Below, piece by piece: positions 17,995-25,723 of a stretch of 64,000 bases of DNA. The stretch is from Paraburkholderia sp. SOS3 (lineage in GTDB: Bacteria > Pseudomonadota > Gammaproteobacteria > Burkholderiales > Burkholderiaceae), in the NCBI RefSeq assembly GCF_001922345.1, contig NZ_CP018811.1, positions 4,402,001 to 4,466,000 on the forward strand, in the 5' to 3' direction. Made by a program: the position numbers and the translations under genes. The stretch's first letter is position 1. Every line of letters begins with the position of its first letter. The notes under the pieces were generated by a model. The model did no database searches and was not told the origin of the DNA. It saw nothing but the letters and a program-made list of their open reading frames with translations.

Positions 17995-19008
17995 TTACCT
18001 CGTATGGCGAATGCGCGGATTCAACACGCCGTACAGCAGATCGACGACGAGGTTCACCACGATAACGAGCGTGGCGATCATCAGAATCCCGCCCTGCACG
18101 ACCGGATAGTCGCGCCGGCTGATCGCATCGATCAGCCACTTGCCGATGCCGGGCCACGAGAACAGCGTTTCGGTCAGCACCGCGCCGGCGAGCAGCGTGC
18201 CGACCTGCAGACCGATCACGGTGACGACCGGAATCAGCGCGTTACGCAATGCGTGCACGACGATCACGCGCACCGGCGATAAGCCCTTCGCGCGCGCGGT
18301 ACGAATATAGTCTTCGCGCAGCACTTCGAGCATCGACGAGCGCGTCATGCGCGCGACCACCGCAAGCGGAATCGTGCCGAGCACGATCGCGGGCAGAATC
18401 AGATGGCTGAGCGCGGAGCGGAACGAGCCCTCGTCGGTGCCCGGCAGCAGCGAGTCGATCAGCAGGAAACCTGTTACGTGCGGAATGTCGTATTCGACTG
18501 CGATGCGGCCCGACACCGGCGTCCAGCCGAGCTTCGACGAAAACACCATGATGAGGATCAAGCCCCACCAGAAAATCGGCATCGAGTAACCGGCCAGCGC
18601 GGTGCCCATCACGCCATGATCGACGGCGGTGCCGCGCTTGAGCGCGGCGAACACGCCGGCCGGCAAACCGACCACGAGCGCGAACAGCATCGCGCAGATC
18701 GACAGTTCGACCGTCGCTGGAAAGCGCGCCAGAAACTCGTCCATCACGCTCGTGTTCGTGATGATCGACGTACCGAGATTGCCGGACAGCGCGCGTCCGA
18801 CGTAGTGCAGATATTGAAGCGGCAACGGCTCGTCGAGACCGAGCCGGTGAAGCGCCGCCGCATGCAGTGCCGGGTCGACGCCGCGCTCGCCCATCATCAC
18901 TTCGATCGGGTCGCCTGGAATCAGGTGGATAAGCGCGAACGCAAGGATCGTAATTCCGATGAAAGTCGGTATCACCATCCCGATGCGGCGCAAAACGAAT
19001 CGGAACAT
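17995..19008 (-). CDS. dppB: Dipeptide ABC transporter permease DppB
   Basis: A 337-residue permease that starts with the typical membrane helix RRIGMVIPTFIGITILAFAL and the following IHLIPGDPIEVMMG. The EAA motif is in DYIRTARAKGLSPVRVIVVHALRNALIP (about residues 230-257). Length and start match the family. The gene lies 158 bp downstream of dppA, separated by a strong hairpin with a T run that probably lets most transcripts stop after dppA, the usual way to make more binding protein than permease. Confidence 0.93.
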   Translation of the reverse strand: MFRFVLRRIGMVIPTFIGITILAFALIHLIPGDPIEVMMGERGVDPALHAAALHRLGLDEPLPLQYLHYVGRALSGNLGTSIITNTSVMDEFLARFPATVELSICAMLFALVVGLPAGVFAALKRGTAVDHGVMGTALAGYSMPIFWWGLILIMVFSSKLGWTPVSGRIAVEYDIPHVTGFLLIDSLLPGTDEGSFRSALSHLILPAIVLGTIPLAVVARMTRSSMLEVLREDYIRTARAKGLSPVRVIVVHALRNALIPVVTVIGLQVGTLLAGAVLTETLFSWPGIGKWLIDAISRRDYPVVQGGILMIATLVIVVNLVVDLLYGVLNPRIRHTR

Positions 19009-19044
19009 GGATCGTCCCTATGGTATGGATGGGGAAAAATGCAA

Positions 19045-19076
19045 CCGGCGACAAGGGCTCGTGACCCCGTCGCCGG
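19045..19076 (-). terminator. Attenuator hairpin between dppA and dppB
   Basis: CCGGCGAC at 19045-19052 and GTCGCCGG at 19069-19076 form a perfect 8-bp stem, with an inner GGG/CCC pairing. Read in the dpp direction the hairpin is followed within six bases by TTTTT. It lies in the 158-bp dppA-dppB gap, so it should act as a partial rho-independent terminator or as a stabilising 3' end for the dppA message. Confidence 0.6.
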
Positions 19077-19166
19077 ACAGTTTCGACCAGTCTTCTTAAC
19101 CGTGCGAAAAACTTACCGCGGGGCGTGATGCATATCGCCCGCCGCCGCGTGCCACGACGTGCCGCC

Positions 19167-20798
19167 TTACTGCATGCCGACGCCGTCGAAACGCAGGTAA
19201 CCGAGCGATTCGATGCGCATGTCGGTGACCTTCTTGCTCATCGGCTGATAGACAGTCGAGTGTGCGATCGGCGAGAACGGCAGTTGTTCCGCAAAGATCT
19301 GCTGCGCCTGCACATAAAACTTCGTGCGCGCGTCCTGACCGTTGGTTTCGCGGCCCTTCTTCACGAGGTCGTCGAAGGGCTTGTAACACCACTTCGAGAA
19401 GTTATTGCCATTCACCGCGTCGCAGCCGAGCAGCGTGCCGAGCCAGTTGTCCGGATCGCCGTTGTCGCCGGTCCAGCCGATCAGCATCGTATCGTCTTCG
19501 CCCGCGTGCGCGCGCTTGATGTACTCGCCCCACTCGTACGTGACGATCTTCGCCTTCACGCCGATCTTCGCCCAGTCGGCCTGAATCATTTCGGCCATCA
19601 GCTTGCCGTTCGGGTTGTACGGACGCTGCACCGGCATGGCCCACAGCGTGATCTCGAAGCCGTTCGGGAAACCGGCCTTCGCGAGCAGCGCCTTCGCCTT
19701 GTCCGGATCGTACGAAGCAGCCTTCAGCGATTTGTCGTACGACCATTGCGTCGGCGGCATCGGGTTCGTCGCGAGCTGGCCCGCGCCCTGATACACGGAA
19801 TCGACGATCGCTTTCTTGTTGATCGCCATGTCGAGCGCTTCGCGCACTTCGAGCTTGTCGAGCGGCTTGTGCGTGACGTTATACGCAAGGTAGCCGAGGT
19901 TGAAGCCCGCTTGCGACGGCATCGCGATGTTGTTGTCGGCCTTCAGCGGCGCGATATCGGCAGGACGCGGGTAGCTCATCACCTGGCATTCGCCGGCCTT
20001 CAGTTTCTGCACGCGCACGCCCGCATCGGGCGTGATCGAGAAGATCAGCTTCGAGACCTTGACCGTGTTCGGCTTCCAGTAATCAGGATTGCCGTCGAAG
20101 CGGATCGTCGCGTCCTTCGTGTAGCTCTTGAAGATGAACGGACCCGTGCCGACCGGCTTCTGGTTGATGTCGGCGGCCTTGCCTTCCTTCAACAGCTGGT
20201 CCGCGTATTCGGCCGACAGGATCGACGCGTATTCCATCGCGAGATTCTGGATGAACGGCGCGTTCACTTCGGCGAGCGTGAATTTCACCGTGTATGGGTC
20301 GACCTTTTCGACCTTCGTGATCAGCTTGTCGAGGCCCATGTCGCTGAAGTACGGGAACTGCACCGGGTAGGCCTTGCGGAACGGCTGATTCGGATCGAGC
20401 ATGCGCTCGAACGTGAAGATCACGTCGTCCGCGTTGAACTCGCGCGTCGGCTTGAAAAACGAAGTGGTCTGGAATTTGACGCCGTGACGCAGATGGAACG
20501 TATACGTTTTGCCGTCCGGCGACACGTCCCACTTTTCGGCGAGGCCCGGTTCGACCTTCGTGCCGCCGCGTTCGAATTCGACAAGACGGTTATAAACCGT
20601 GAACGTATTCGCGGTGAAGTCCACGCCCGTCGTGTATTGCGCTGGATCGAAACCCGCGGGGCTGCCTTCTGAGCAGTAGACGAGGGTTTTATTCGGGATG
20701 TCGGCGGCATTCGCCAGTTGCGTGCCCGCCATCGTCACCGCTGCGGCCGCGCTCAGCATCGTGAGCCGGAGCGCGCGCAACAGTCTGTTTTGGTTCAT
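19167..20798 (-). CDS. dppA: Peptide-binding protein DppA (SBP family 5)
   Basis: A 543-residue periplasmic solute-binding protein of family 5. A clear Sec signal peptide ends at about residue 31 with GTQLANA, followed by the mature sequence ADIPNKTLVYCSEGSPAGFDP. The family blocks NTFTVYNRLVEFERG, GLAEKWDVSPDGKTYTFHLRHGVKFQ (about residues 81-106) and FNADDVIFTFERM are present. The start ATG 20798 has GGAGG six bases upstream; an in-frame ATG 27 bp earlier is less likely. It delivers di- or oligopeptides, possibly also haem precursors as in E. coli, to DppBCDF. A sigma-70-like promoter can be placed 43-71 bp upstream. Confidence 0.93.
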   Translation of the reverse strand: MNQNRLLRALRLTMLSAAAAVTMAGTQLANAADIPNKTLVYCSEGSPAGFDPAQYTTGVDFTANTFTVYNRLVEFERGGTKVEPGLAEKWDVSPDGKTYTFHLRHGVKFQTTSFFKPTREFNADDVIFTFERMLDPNQPFRKAYPVQFPYFSDMGLDKLITKVEKVDPYTVKFTLAEVNAPFIQNLAMEYASILSAEYADQLLKEGKAADINQKPVGTGPFIFKSYTKDATIRFDGNPDYWKPNTVKVSKLIFSITPDAGVRVQKLKAGECQVMSYPRPADIAPLKADNNIAMPSQAGFNLGYLAYNVTHKPLDKLEVREALDMAINKKAIVDSVYQGAGQLATNPMPPTQWSYDKSLKAASYDPDKAKALLAKAGFPNGFEITLWAMPVQRPYNPNGKLMAEMIQADWAKIGVKAKIVTYEWGEYIKRAHAGEDDTMLIGWTGDNGDPDNWLGTLLGCDAVNGNNFSKWCYKPFDDLVKKGRETNGQDARTKFYVQAQQIFAEQLPFSPIAHSTVYQPMSKKVTDMRIESLGYLRFDGVGMQ

Positions 20799-20840
20799 GT
20801 TTCCTCCAGATTTGTAACCGGTCAAAACCAGCGTAGCGCG

Positions 20841-20869
20841 ATATTACTGAGCTTTACCGGCCCTCACAA
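20841..20869 (-). promoter_or_regulatory. Candidate sigma-70 promoter for dppA operon
   Basis: On the minus strand TTGTGA (20869-20864) and TAATAT (20846-20841) are spaced by exactly 17 bp. Each matches the consensus at four of six positions. The predicted transcript would have a leader of about 35-40 bases ending at the dppA ribosome binding site. Confidence 0.4.
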
Positions 20870-20963
20870 GCGGACAAAATCCGGTGGCGCAAACGTTCAA
20901 ACATGTATATGGGAATCGGGCGCGGGCGCCCTCGATTGGCCTGATCAACCGCTTTGTGCCGCA

Positions 20964-20995
20964 AAACGTCTTGCGCAAGATCGCGCAAGACGTTT
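20964..20995 (-). terminator. Strong hairpin, probable terminator of the ahcY-metF operon
   Basis: AAACGTCTTGCGC at 20964-20976 and its exact reverse complement at 20983-20995 form a 13-bp stem with a six-base loop. In the minus direction the stem ends in TTT followed by another T. It lies about 95 bp beyond the metF stop and upstream of the dppA promoter, which fits an operon end. Confidence 0.55.
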
Positions 20996-21089
20996 CGATC
21001 GCAGTATGAGCTATGCGCGGCGGGTTATAACCGGCGTGCAGGTCGTGACCGTGCGTCCCGACCGTGTGCGTGCGGGCCGTGTGTCCGGC

Positions 21090-21920
21090 CTACAGACCGA
21101 GCCGCTCGCAGATCGTTCTGGTCGACGCAGCGGCGTTGAGCGTATAGAAATGCAGGCCCGGCACACCCGCATCGACGAGCCGCTGGCACAGCCCGGTCAC
21201 CACATCGAGTCCGAACGCGCGAATCGCGTCGCGGTCGTCGCCGAAACTCTCGAGCCGCCGCGCGATCCAGCGCGGCACTTCGGCGCCGCACATTTCGGAA
21301 AAGCGCATCAGCTGCGAGTAGTTCGTGATCGGCATGATGCCAGGCACGATCGGCACATCGACACCGAGCTTGCGCGCATCGTCGACGAACTGGAAGTACG
21401 CGTCCGCATTGAAGAAGTACTGCGTGATCGCGGAGTTCGCGCCGGCCTTCACCTTGCGCGCGAAATTCTCGAGATCGTGCCGCGGCGTGCGCGACTGCGG
21501 ATGGTATTCCGGATACGCGGCGACTTCGATATGAAACCAGTCGCCGGACTCGGCGCGGATAAAGCTGACGAGTTCCGACGCATAGCGCAGTTCGCCGACC
21601 GCGCCCATGCCCGACGGCAGATCGCCGCGCAACGCGACGATATGGCGAATGCCATGCGAGCGGTACTCGCCGAGAATGCGCCGCAGGTCGTCTTTCGACG
21701 AGCCGATGCACGACAGATGCGGCGCCGCTTCGAGGCCGCCCTTCGACATGTCGAGGACGGTATCGAGCGTGCCTTGCTGCGTCGAGCCGCCCGCGCCGAA
21801 TGTGACCGACACAAACTTCGGCTTGAGCGCAAGCAGCTGCTCGCGTGTCGCGCGCAGCTTCTCGACGCCTTCCGGCGTTTTAGGCGGGAAGAATTCGAAT
21901 GAAAGTTCGATAGGGTTCAT
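21090..21920 (-). CDS. metF: 5,10-methylenetetrahydrofolate reductase
   Basis: A 276-residue FAD enzyme that reduces 5,10-methylene-THF to 5-methyl-THF, the methyl donor for methionine synthesis. The start gives the family opening MNPIELSFEFFPPKT. Other conserved blocks are PKFVSVTFGAGGSTQ, IRHIVALRGDLP, FHIEVAAYPEYHP and ITQYFFNADAYFQFVDD. An in-frame ATG 27 bp upstream would add residues not seen in the family. It is the last gene of the ahcY operon, 75 bp behind the holin-like gene. SAH sensing upstream of ahcY would therefore reach the methyl-supply step as well. Confidence 0.94.
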   Translation of the reverse strand: MNPIELSFEFFPPKTPEGVEKLRATREQLLALKPKFVSVTFGAGGSTQQGTLDTVLDMSKGGLEAAPHLSCIGSSKDDLRRILGEYRSHGIRHIVALRGDLPSGMGAVGELRYASELVSFIRAESGDWFHIEVAAYPEYHPQSRTPRHDLENFARKVKAGANSAITQYFFNADAYFQFVDDARKLGVDVPIVPGIMPITNYSQLMRFSEMCGAEVPRWIARRLESFGDDRDAIRAFGLDVVTGLCQRLVDAGVPGLHFYTLNAAASTRTICERLGL

Positions 21921-21995
21921 GGTCCGGATCAGAATCCGATAGGCCATCGCAGAATGCCCGCCGCGCGCCGCAAATTGCGCCTCGCGTGGCGACAG

Positions 21996-22349
21996 CTAGC
22001 CGAAACTGCGATTGCCGAAAATAAGCGCGGACAGCAGCCACGAAACGATGCTGTACAGAATCGAGCCGAAGAACGCCGACCAGAAACCCGACACTTCGAA
22101 GCCCTTCAGCAGCGACGCGCACAGCCAGAAACACAGTGCGTTGACGACGAGAATGAAGAGTCCGAGCGTGAGTATCGTGACCGGCAACGTCAGCAGGATC
22201 AGCACGGGCCGCAACACCGTGTTGATGAGCCCGAGCACGAGCGCGACGATCAGCGCCGTACCGAAGCTGCGGATGTGGATCGACGGCACGAGGTACGTGA
22301 TGATCAACAATGCGAGCGCATTGATCAGCCAGGTCAACAGCACGGTCAT
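21996..22349 (-). CDS. Phage-holin-family (holin superfamily IV-like) small membrane protein
   Basis: A 117-residue protein that is almost entirely membrane: four hydrophobic helices at about residues 4-22, 28-47, 55-77 and 88-110. The segment ALVLGLINTVLRPVLILLTLPVTILTLGLF with conserved N and P residues (about residues 36-65) is typical of the four-TM holin superfamily IV proteins found in many non-phage bacterial chromosomes. Its function outside phages is unknown and the name should not be read as a lysis function. It sits between ahcY and metF on the same strand with gaps of 103 and 75 bp and no terminator, so it should share the SAH-responsive transcript. Confidence 0.8.
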   Translation of the reverse strand: MTVLLTWLINALALLIITYLVPSIHIRSFGTALIVALVLGLINTVLRPVLILLTLPVTILTLGLFILVVNALCFWLCASLLKGFEVSGFWSAFFGSILYSIVSWLLSALIFGNRSFG

Positions 22350-22452
22350 CGAAGGCTCCTTATGTTCACATTGTGCTCACGGTCCGCATTGAACACGAAT
22401 GCGCGCGGTGCGTGCCATGCATCTGGCGCATCACGCGCAATCGGCAACGTGC

Positions 22453-23874
22453 CTAGTAGCGGTAGTGGTTCGGCTTGAACGGACCGTTCCTGTCGACGCC
22501 GATATAGCTCGCCTGATCCGTCGACAGCACGGTCAGGTTCGCACCGATGCGCGCGAGGTGCAGGCGCGCGACCTTCTCGTCGAGCTGCTTCGGCAGTACA
22601 TAGACCTTGTTCTCGTACTGGTTGCCTTGCGTGAACAGTTCGATCTGCGCGAGCGTCTGGTTCGTGAACGAGTTCGACATCACGAACGACGGGTGGCCCG
22701 TGGCGCAGCCGAGGTTCACGAGGCGGCCTTCGGCCAGCAGGATCACGCGCTTGCCGTCCGGGAAAATGATGTGGTCGACTTGCGGCTTGATGTTTTCCCA
22801 CTGGTACTGGCGCGTCGAAGCGACGTCGATTTCCGAATCGAAGTGGCCGATGTTGCAGACGATCGCGTTGTGGCGCATCGCCTTCATGTGATCGTGGTTG
22901 ATCACATGGTAGTTGCCGGTGGCCGTCACGAAAATGTCGGCCTTGTCGGCCGCGTATTCCATCGTCACGACGCGGTAGCCTTCCATCGCCGCCTGCAGCG
23001 CGCAGATCGGATCGATTTCGGTCACCCACACGGTCGCGCCGAGGCCGCGCAGCGATTGCGCGCAACCCTTGCCCACGTCGCCGTAACCGGCCACCACGGC
23101 GATCTTGCCGGCGATCATCACGTCGGTGGCGCGCTTGATGCCGTCGACGAGCGACTCGCGGCAGCCGTACAGGTTGTCGAATTTCGACTTCGTCACCGAG
23201 TCGTTCACGTTGATCGCGGGGAACGGCAGACGGCCTTCCTTTTCCATCTGGTACAGACGGTGCACGCCGGTCGTGGTTTCTTCGGTCACGCCCTTGATGT
23301 GCGCGAGGCGCTTCGAATACCAGGTCGCGTCCACGTCGAGATGCTGTGCGATCGACTTGAACAGCGCGGTTTCTTCTTCGTTGGTCGGCTTGGCGATCAC
23401 CGAGCGGTCCTTCTCGGCCTTCGAGCCGAGAATGAGCAGCAGCGTTGCATCGCCGCCGTCATCGAGGATCATGTTCGCGAACTGACCGTTCGGCCATTCG
23501 AAGATGCGGTGCGTGAATTGCCAGTATTCGTCGAGCGATTCGCCCTTGAATGCGAACACCGGCGTGCCGCCTTCGGCGATCGCGGCAGCGGCGTGGTCCT
23601 GCGTCGAGAAGATGTTGCACGATGCCCAGCGCACGTCGGCGCCGAGCGCCTTCAGCGTCTCGATCAGCACGCCGGTCTGGATCGTCATGTGCAGCGAGCC
23701 CGCGATGCGCGCGCCTTTCAACGGCTGCTGCGTCTTGTACTCGTCGCGGATCTGCACGAGGCCCGGCATCTCCGTTTCGGCGATGTTCAGTTCCTTGCGG
23801 CCCCAGCCTGCGAGCGCGAGGTCTGCGACGACGAAATCTTTCGAGTCTTTGGAATCGTAAACTGCGGCGTTCAT
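22453..23874 (-). CDS. ahcY: Adenosylhomocysteinase (SAH hydrolase)
   Basis: A 473-residue NAD-dependent enzyme that splits S-adenosylhomocysteine into homocysteine and adenosine, removing the product inhibitor of methyltransferases. The substrate site includes [21 protein letters not shown] and the region [15 protein letters not shown]. The NAD site is [18 protein letters not shown], followed by [11 protein letters not shown] and the C-terminal FKPNHYRY. The length, with a bacterial insert of roughly 40 residues compared with the human enzyme, is normal for this lineage. The start ATG 23874 is preceded by AGGAGGG, and further upstream by a SAH riboswitch. Confidence 0.96.
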   Translation of the reverse strand: MNAAVYDSKDSKDFVVADLALAGWGRKELNIAETEMPGLVQIRDEYKTQQPLKGARIAGSLHMTIQTGVLIETLKALGADVRWASCNIFSTQDHAAAAIAEGGTPVFAFKGESLDEYWQFTHRIFEWPNGQFANMILDDGGDATLLLILGSKAEKDRSVIAKPTNEEETALFKSIAQHLDVDATWYSKRLAHIKGVTEETTTGVHRLYQMEKEGRLPFPAINVNDSVTKSKFDNLYGCRESLVDGIKRATDVMIAGKIAVVAGYGDVGKGCAQSLRGLGATVWVTEIDPICALQAAMEGYRVVTMEYAADKADIFVTATGNYHVINHDHMKAMRHNAIVCNIGHFDSEIDVASTRQYQWENIKPQVDHIIFPDGKRVILLAEGRLVNLGCATGHPSFVMSNSFTNQTLAQIELFTQGNQYENKVYVLPKQLDEKVARLHLARIGANLTVLSTDQASYIGVDRNGPFKPNHYRY

Positions 23875-23886
23875 CACGCCCTCCTT

Positions 23887-23901
23887 TCTAAGAAAATTAG
23901 A
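23887..23901 (-). promoter_or_regulatory. Small hairpin between SAH aptamer and ahcY Shine-Dalgarno
   Basis: TCTAA at 23887-23891 and TTAGA at 23897-23901 are complementary around a five-base loop, directly abutting the ribosome binding site at 23879-23885. It may be part of the riboswitch expression platform or simply keep the site single-stranded. Confidence 0.35.
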
Positions 23902-23907
23902 AGATTG

Positions 23908-24011
23908 ACGTGAGCGCCGTTCGATACGAAGAGCAAACGCTTGATGCACTGACTCTTCGAATTGACCACCTTCGAGCCTGGCGGGCGGGAACCCGTCGCA
24001 ACGCTCCTCGA
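23908..24011 (-). promoter_or_regulatory. SAH riboswitch upstream of ahcY
   Basis: Read on the minus strand, the leader contains GAGGAGCGTTGCGACGGG, a variable hairpin closed by CCCGCC, then CAGGCTCGAAGG, and after a variable arm the closing strand AACGGCGCTCACG. This is the conserved architecture of the S-adenosylhomocysteine riboswitch: GAGGAGCG pairs with CGCTC of the closing strand, and CAGGCTCG supplies the second conserved strand. The class is known to sit before ahcY in beta- and gammaproteobacteria and to switch expression on when SAH accumulates. Boundaries are approximate. The whole ahcY - holin-like - metF operon lies downstream. Confidence 0.88.
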
Positions 24012-24023
24012 AGGCGAGCGCAG

Positions 24024-24053
24024 ATTGTAGCAAATCAGGATGGCGCGTGCGAC
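24024..24053 (-). promoter_or_regulatory. Candidate promoter of the ahcY operon
   Basis: TACAAT at 24029-24024 on the minus strand is a good -10 element, with GTCGCA 18 bp upstream as a weak -35. Transcription would begin a few bases before the SAH aptamer, as expected for a riboswitch leader. Confidence 0.5.
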
Positions 24054-24167
24054 CCGCATTTACCGTGATAGGGCCCGATGAACGCGCGCTGCAACGCGCC
24101 TCGCGGCCGCATGTTCGAAGCGTTCGCGCCGCGCGCTGTGTCACGCGCTGTGTCACGCGTTACCGCT

Positions 24168-24245
24168 CACGCATCGCCCGCACGCATCGCCCTCACGCAT
24201 CGCCCTCACGCATCGCCCGCACGCATCGCCCTCACGCATCGCTCT
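24168..24245. repeat. Six tandem 13-bp repeats between lrgB and ahcY
   Basis: The unit CACGCATCGCCC plus G or T is repeated six times without gaps, the last copy slightly changed, ending on the first base of the lrgB stop codon (minus strand). Two further 12-bp units with GCGCTGTGTCAC lie at about 24132-24155. The copies are nearly identical, which suggests recent slippage. No self-complementary stem is formed within a unit. Confidence 0.85.
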
Positions 24246-24997
24246 TAGACGGGCAGCATGCCGAGCAACGGCGCAAGCAGCACCATCACGACGCCGGCGA
24301 TCATCATCGTGAGACTCGCGACGACACCTTCCTCGCTGCCGAGCTCGCGCGCCTTCGCAGTGCCGACGCCGTGCGCGGCCGCACCGAACAGCGCGCCGCG
24401 CGCGAGGCGCGAGCGCAGCGGCAGCAGCGCAAGCACGAGTTCGCCGAAGATCATGCCGCACACGCCCGTTGCGATCACGAACAGCGCGGTCAGGTCTTTC
24501 GGCGCGTGAATCCTGTCGCTGACGGCAAGCGCGAACGGCGTCGAGATGGAACGCGTCATCAGACTGCGCTGCAATTCGGGCGACAGGTGCAGCAGTTTCG
24601 CGAGCGCAAGCGAGCCGCCCACCGCGACGACGATGCCGACCACCACCCCCACTGCGAGCGAAATCCAGTGCCGCTTCATCAGGTCGCGATACTCGTAGAT
24701 CGGCACGGCGAACGCGACGGTCGCGGGGCCGAGCAGCCACATGAGCCAGCGCGTGTCCTGGAAGTAAACGCGATACGGAATATGCGCGAACGCGACGATC
24801 GCCACGAGCACGATCGGCACCGCGACAAGCGGCGTGAACCACATCGTCTTCACGCGCGCGTAGAGCATCTTCGACGCGAAGTAGAGCGCGACTGTCAGCA
24901 CGAGACACGCGGCGGCAATCGCGCGCGACGCGTCGTCGGCGCGAAGGAACGTGAAAAACGGGGACGCTAAAAGCGTGGACGCGGACAGTGCGGTCAT
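24245..24997 (-). CDS. lrgB: LrgB/CidB family membrane protein
   Basis: A 250-residue LrgB-family protein with about seven to eight membrane helices. Conserved family blocks are RSISTPFALAVSDRI, GVCGMIFGELVL and AAAHGVGTAKARELGSEEGVVASLTMMIAGVVMVLLAP (about residues 210-247). LrgB works with LrgA/CidA-type holin-like proteins, and in some bacteria and plants the pair is linked to murein hydrolase control or to export of glycolate, pyruvate or 3-carbon acids. The partner LrgA-type gene is 46 bp upstream on the same strand. The gene stops inside a tandem repeat. Confidence 0.87.
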   Translation of the reverse strand: MTALSASTLLASPFFTFLRADDASRAIAAACLVLTVALYFASKMLYARVKTMWFTPLVAVPIVLVAIVAFAHIPYRVYFQDTRWLMWLLGPATVAFAVPIYEYRDLMKRHWISLAVGVVVGIVVAVGGSLALAKLLHLSPELQRSLMTRSISTPFALAVSDRIHAPKDLTALFVIATGVCGMIFGELVLALLPLRSRLARGALFGAAAHGVGTAKARELGSEEGVVASLTMMIAGVVMVLLAPLLGMLPV

Positions 24998-25043
24998 GGC
25001 GAGGCCGTAGCGTTAGCGTTTGACTCGACGCGCGAAGCGGCCT

Positions 25044-25520
25044 TCAGCCGCGACCGGCGCGGCCCGATCCAGCCGCTTCGACCGGCACGCGACGCAGCGC
25101 GAGCCGGCGCTCGAAACGCGATGCCTGCTCGACCGCAAAGGCCACCGCAACCATCACCATCAGCGTGCCGCCCGCGACCACGAGCGCGAGCCGCCAACCG
25201 TCCTCGCGGAACAGCCCGCCGTACTGAACCGCCGCCACGGCGGCCGGAATAAAGAACAGCAGCAGTTCCGACAGCAACCAGTCCGCGCCCGCTTTCACCC
25301 AGCGCGGCGCGATGCCGCCGCACAGCAACGCGACGAGCAGCGCGAGCAGGCCGACCACGCCGCCCGGCACCGGCAGCCCGATGCGCTTCACCGCAACGTC
25401 GGCGACGAACCAGACGCCCGCGAGCGCGAGACACTGCGCGACGATCCGTGCAGCACGCATAACCGGCTCGAGCGCGCCCGATCGCGCGCTGGCGGCAAAC
25501 CTCGTAACGGACACGCTCAT
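25044..25520 (-). CDS. lrgA: CidA/LrgA family membrane protein
   Basis: A 158-residue holin-like protein with four membrane helices: about residues 25-42, 52-70, 83-102 and 109-130. The block LPVPGGVVGLLALLVALL, followed by VKAGADWLLSELLLFFIPAAVAAVQYGGLF (about residues 75-104), is the LrgA/CidA signature. The C-terminal tail is basic and arginine-rich. GGGAG lies eight bases before ATG 25520. It is divergent from a LysR-type gene across 203 bp, the usual cidABR layout, so the regulator next door probably controls it. Confidence 0.86.
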   Translation of the reverse strand: MSVSVTRFAASARSGALEPVMRAARIVAQCLALAGVWFVADVAVKRIGLPVPGGVVGLLALLVALLCGGIAPRWVKAGADWLLSELLLFFIPAAVAAVQYGGLFREDGWRLALVVAGGTLMVMVAVAFAVEQASRFERRLALRRVPVEAAGSGRAGRG

Positions 25521-25574
25521 CTGGCCACTCCCTGAAATTGCTTATGGTCAGCCGAGTATAGGGTTATCCCTGAT

Positions 25575-25620
25575 ATAAATATAATGACTTACACTCATTC
25601 AAATCATTCCATAATGGAAT
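25575..25620. promoter_or_regulatory. Divergent lrgA / lysR control region with LysR-type palindrome
   Basis: A perfect inverted repeat ATTCCAT-A-ATGGAAT at 25606-25620 contains the T-N11-A pattern of LysR-family binding sites. Next to it an AT-rich block holds a consensus -10 TATAAT on the plus strand (25580-25585) and possible -10 elements on the minus strand for lrgA, with TTGAAT at 25602-25597 as a possible -35. The layout fits an autoregulated divergent promoter. Confidence 0.5.
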
Positions 25621-25723
25621 CTTGCGGCACTGAACGAAACTGAACGGAAGTGAACTGGCACGACGCTGCGTCAGCGCCGGACCCGCGCCAGGTCGGGGCG
25701 GCATCTACAACGGGAGCCTTATC

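Noticed and set aside
20799..21089. tRNA or small RNA gene in the dppA-metF gap
   Set aside because: Only the 13-bp hairpin and a promoter-like pair are seen; no cloverleaf or known RNA pattern could be recognised by eye.
21996..22349. Prophage remnant suggested by the holin-like gene
   Set aside because: No integrase, endolysin, tail genes, attachment repeats or change in composition; the gene sits in a metabolic operon.
24168..24245. Tandem repeats considered as a CRISPR array
   Set aside because: Units are 13 bp with no spacers and no cas genes.
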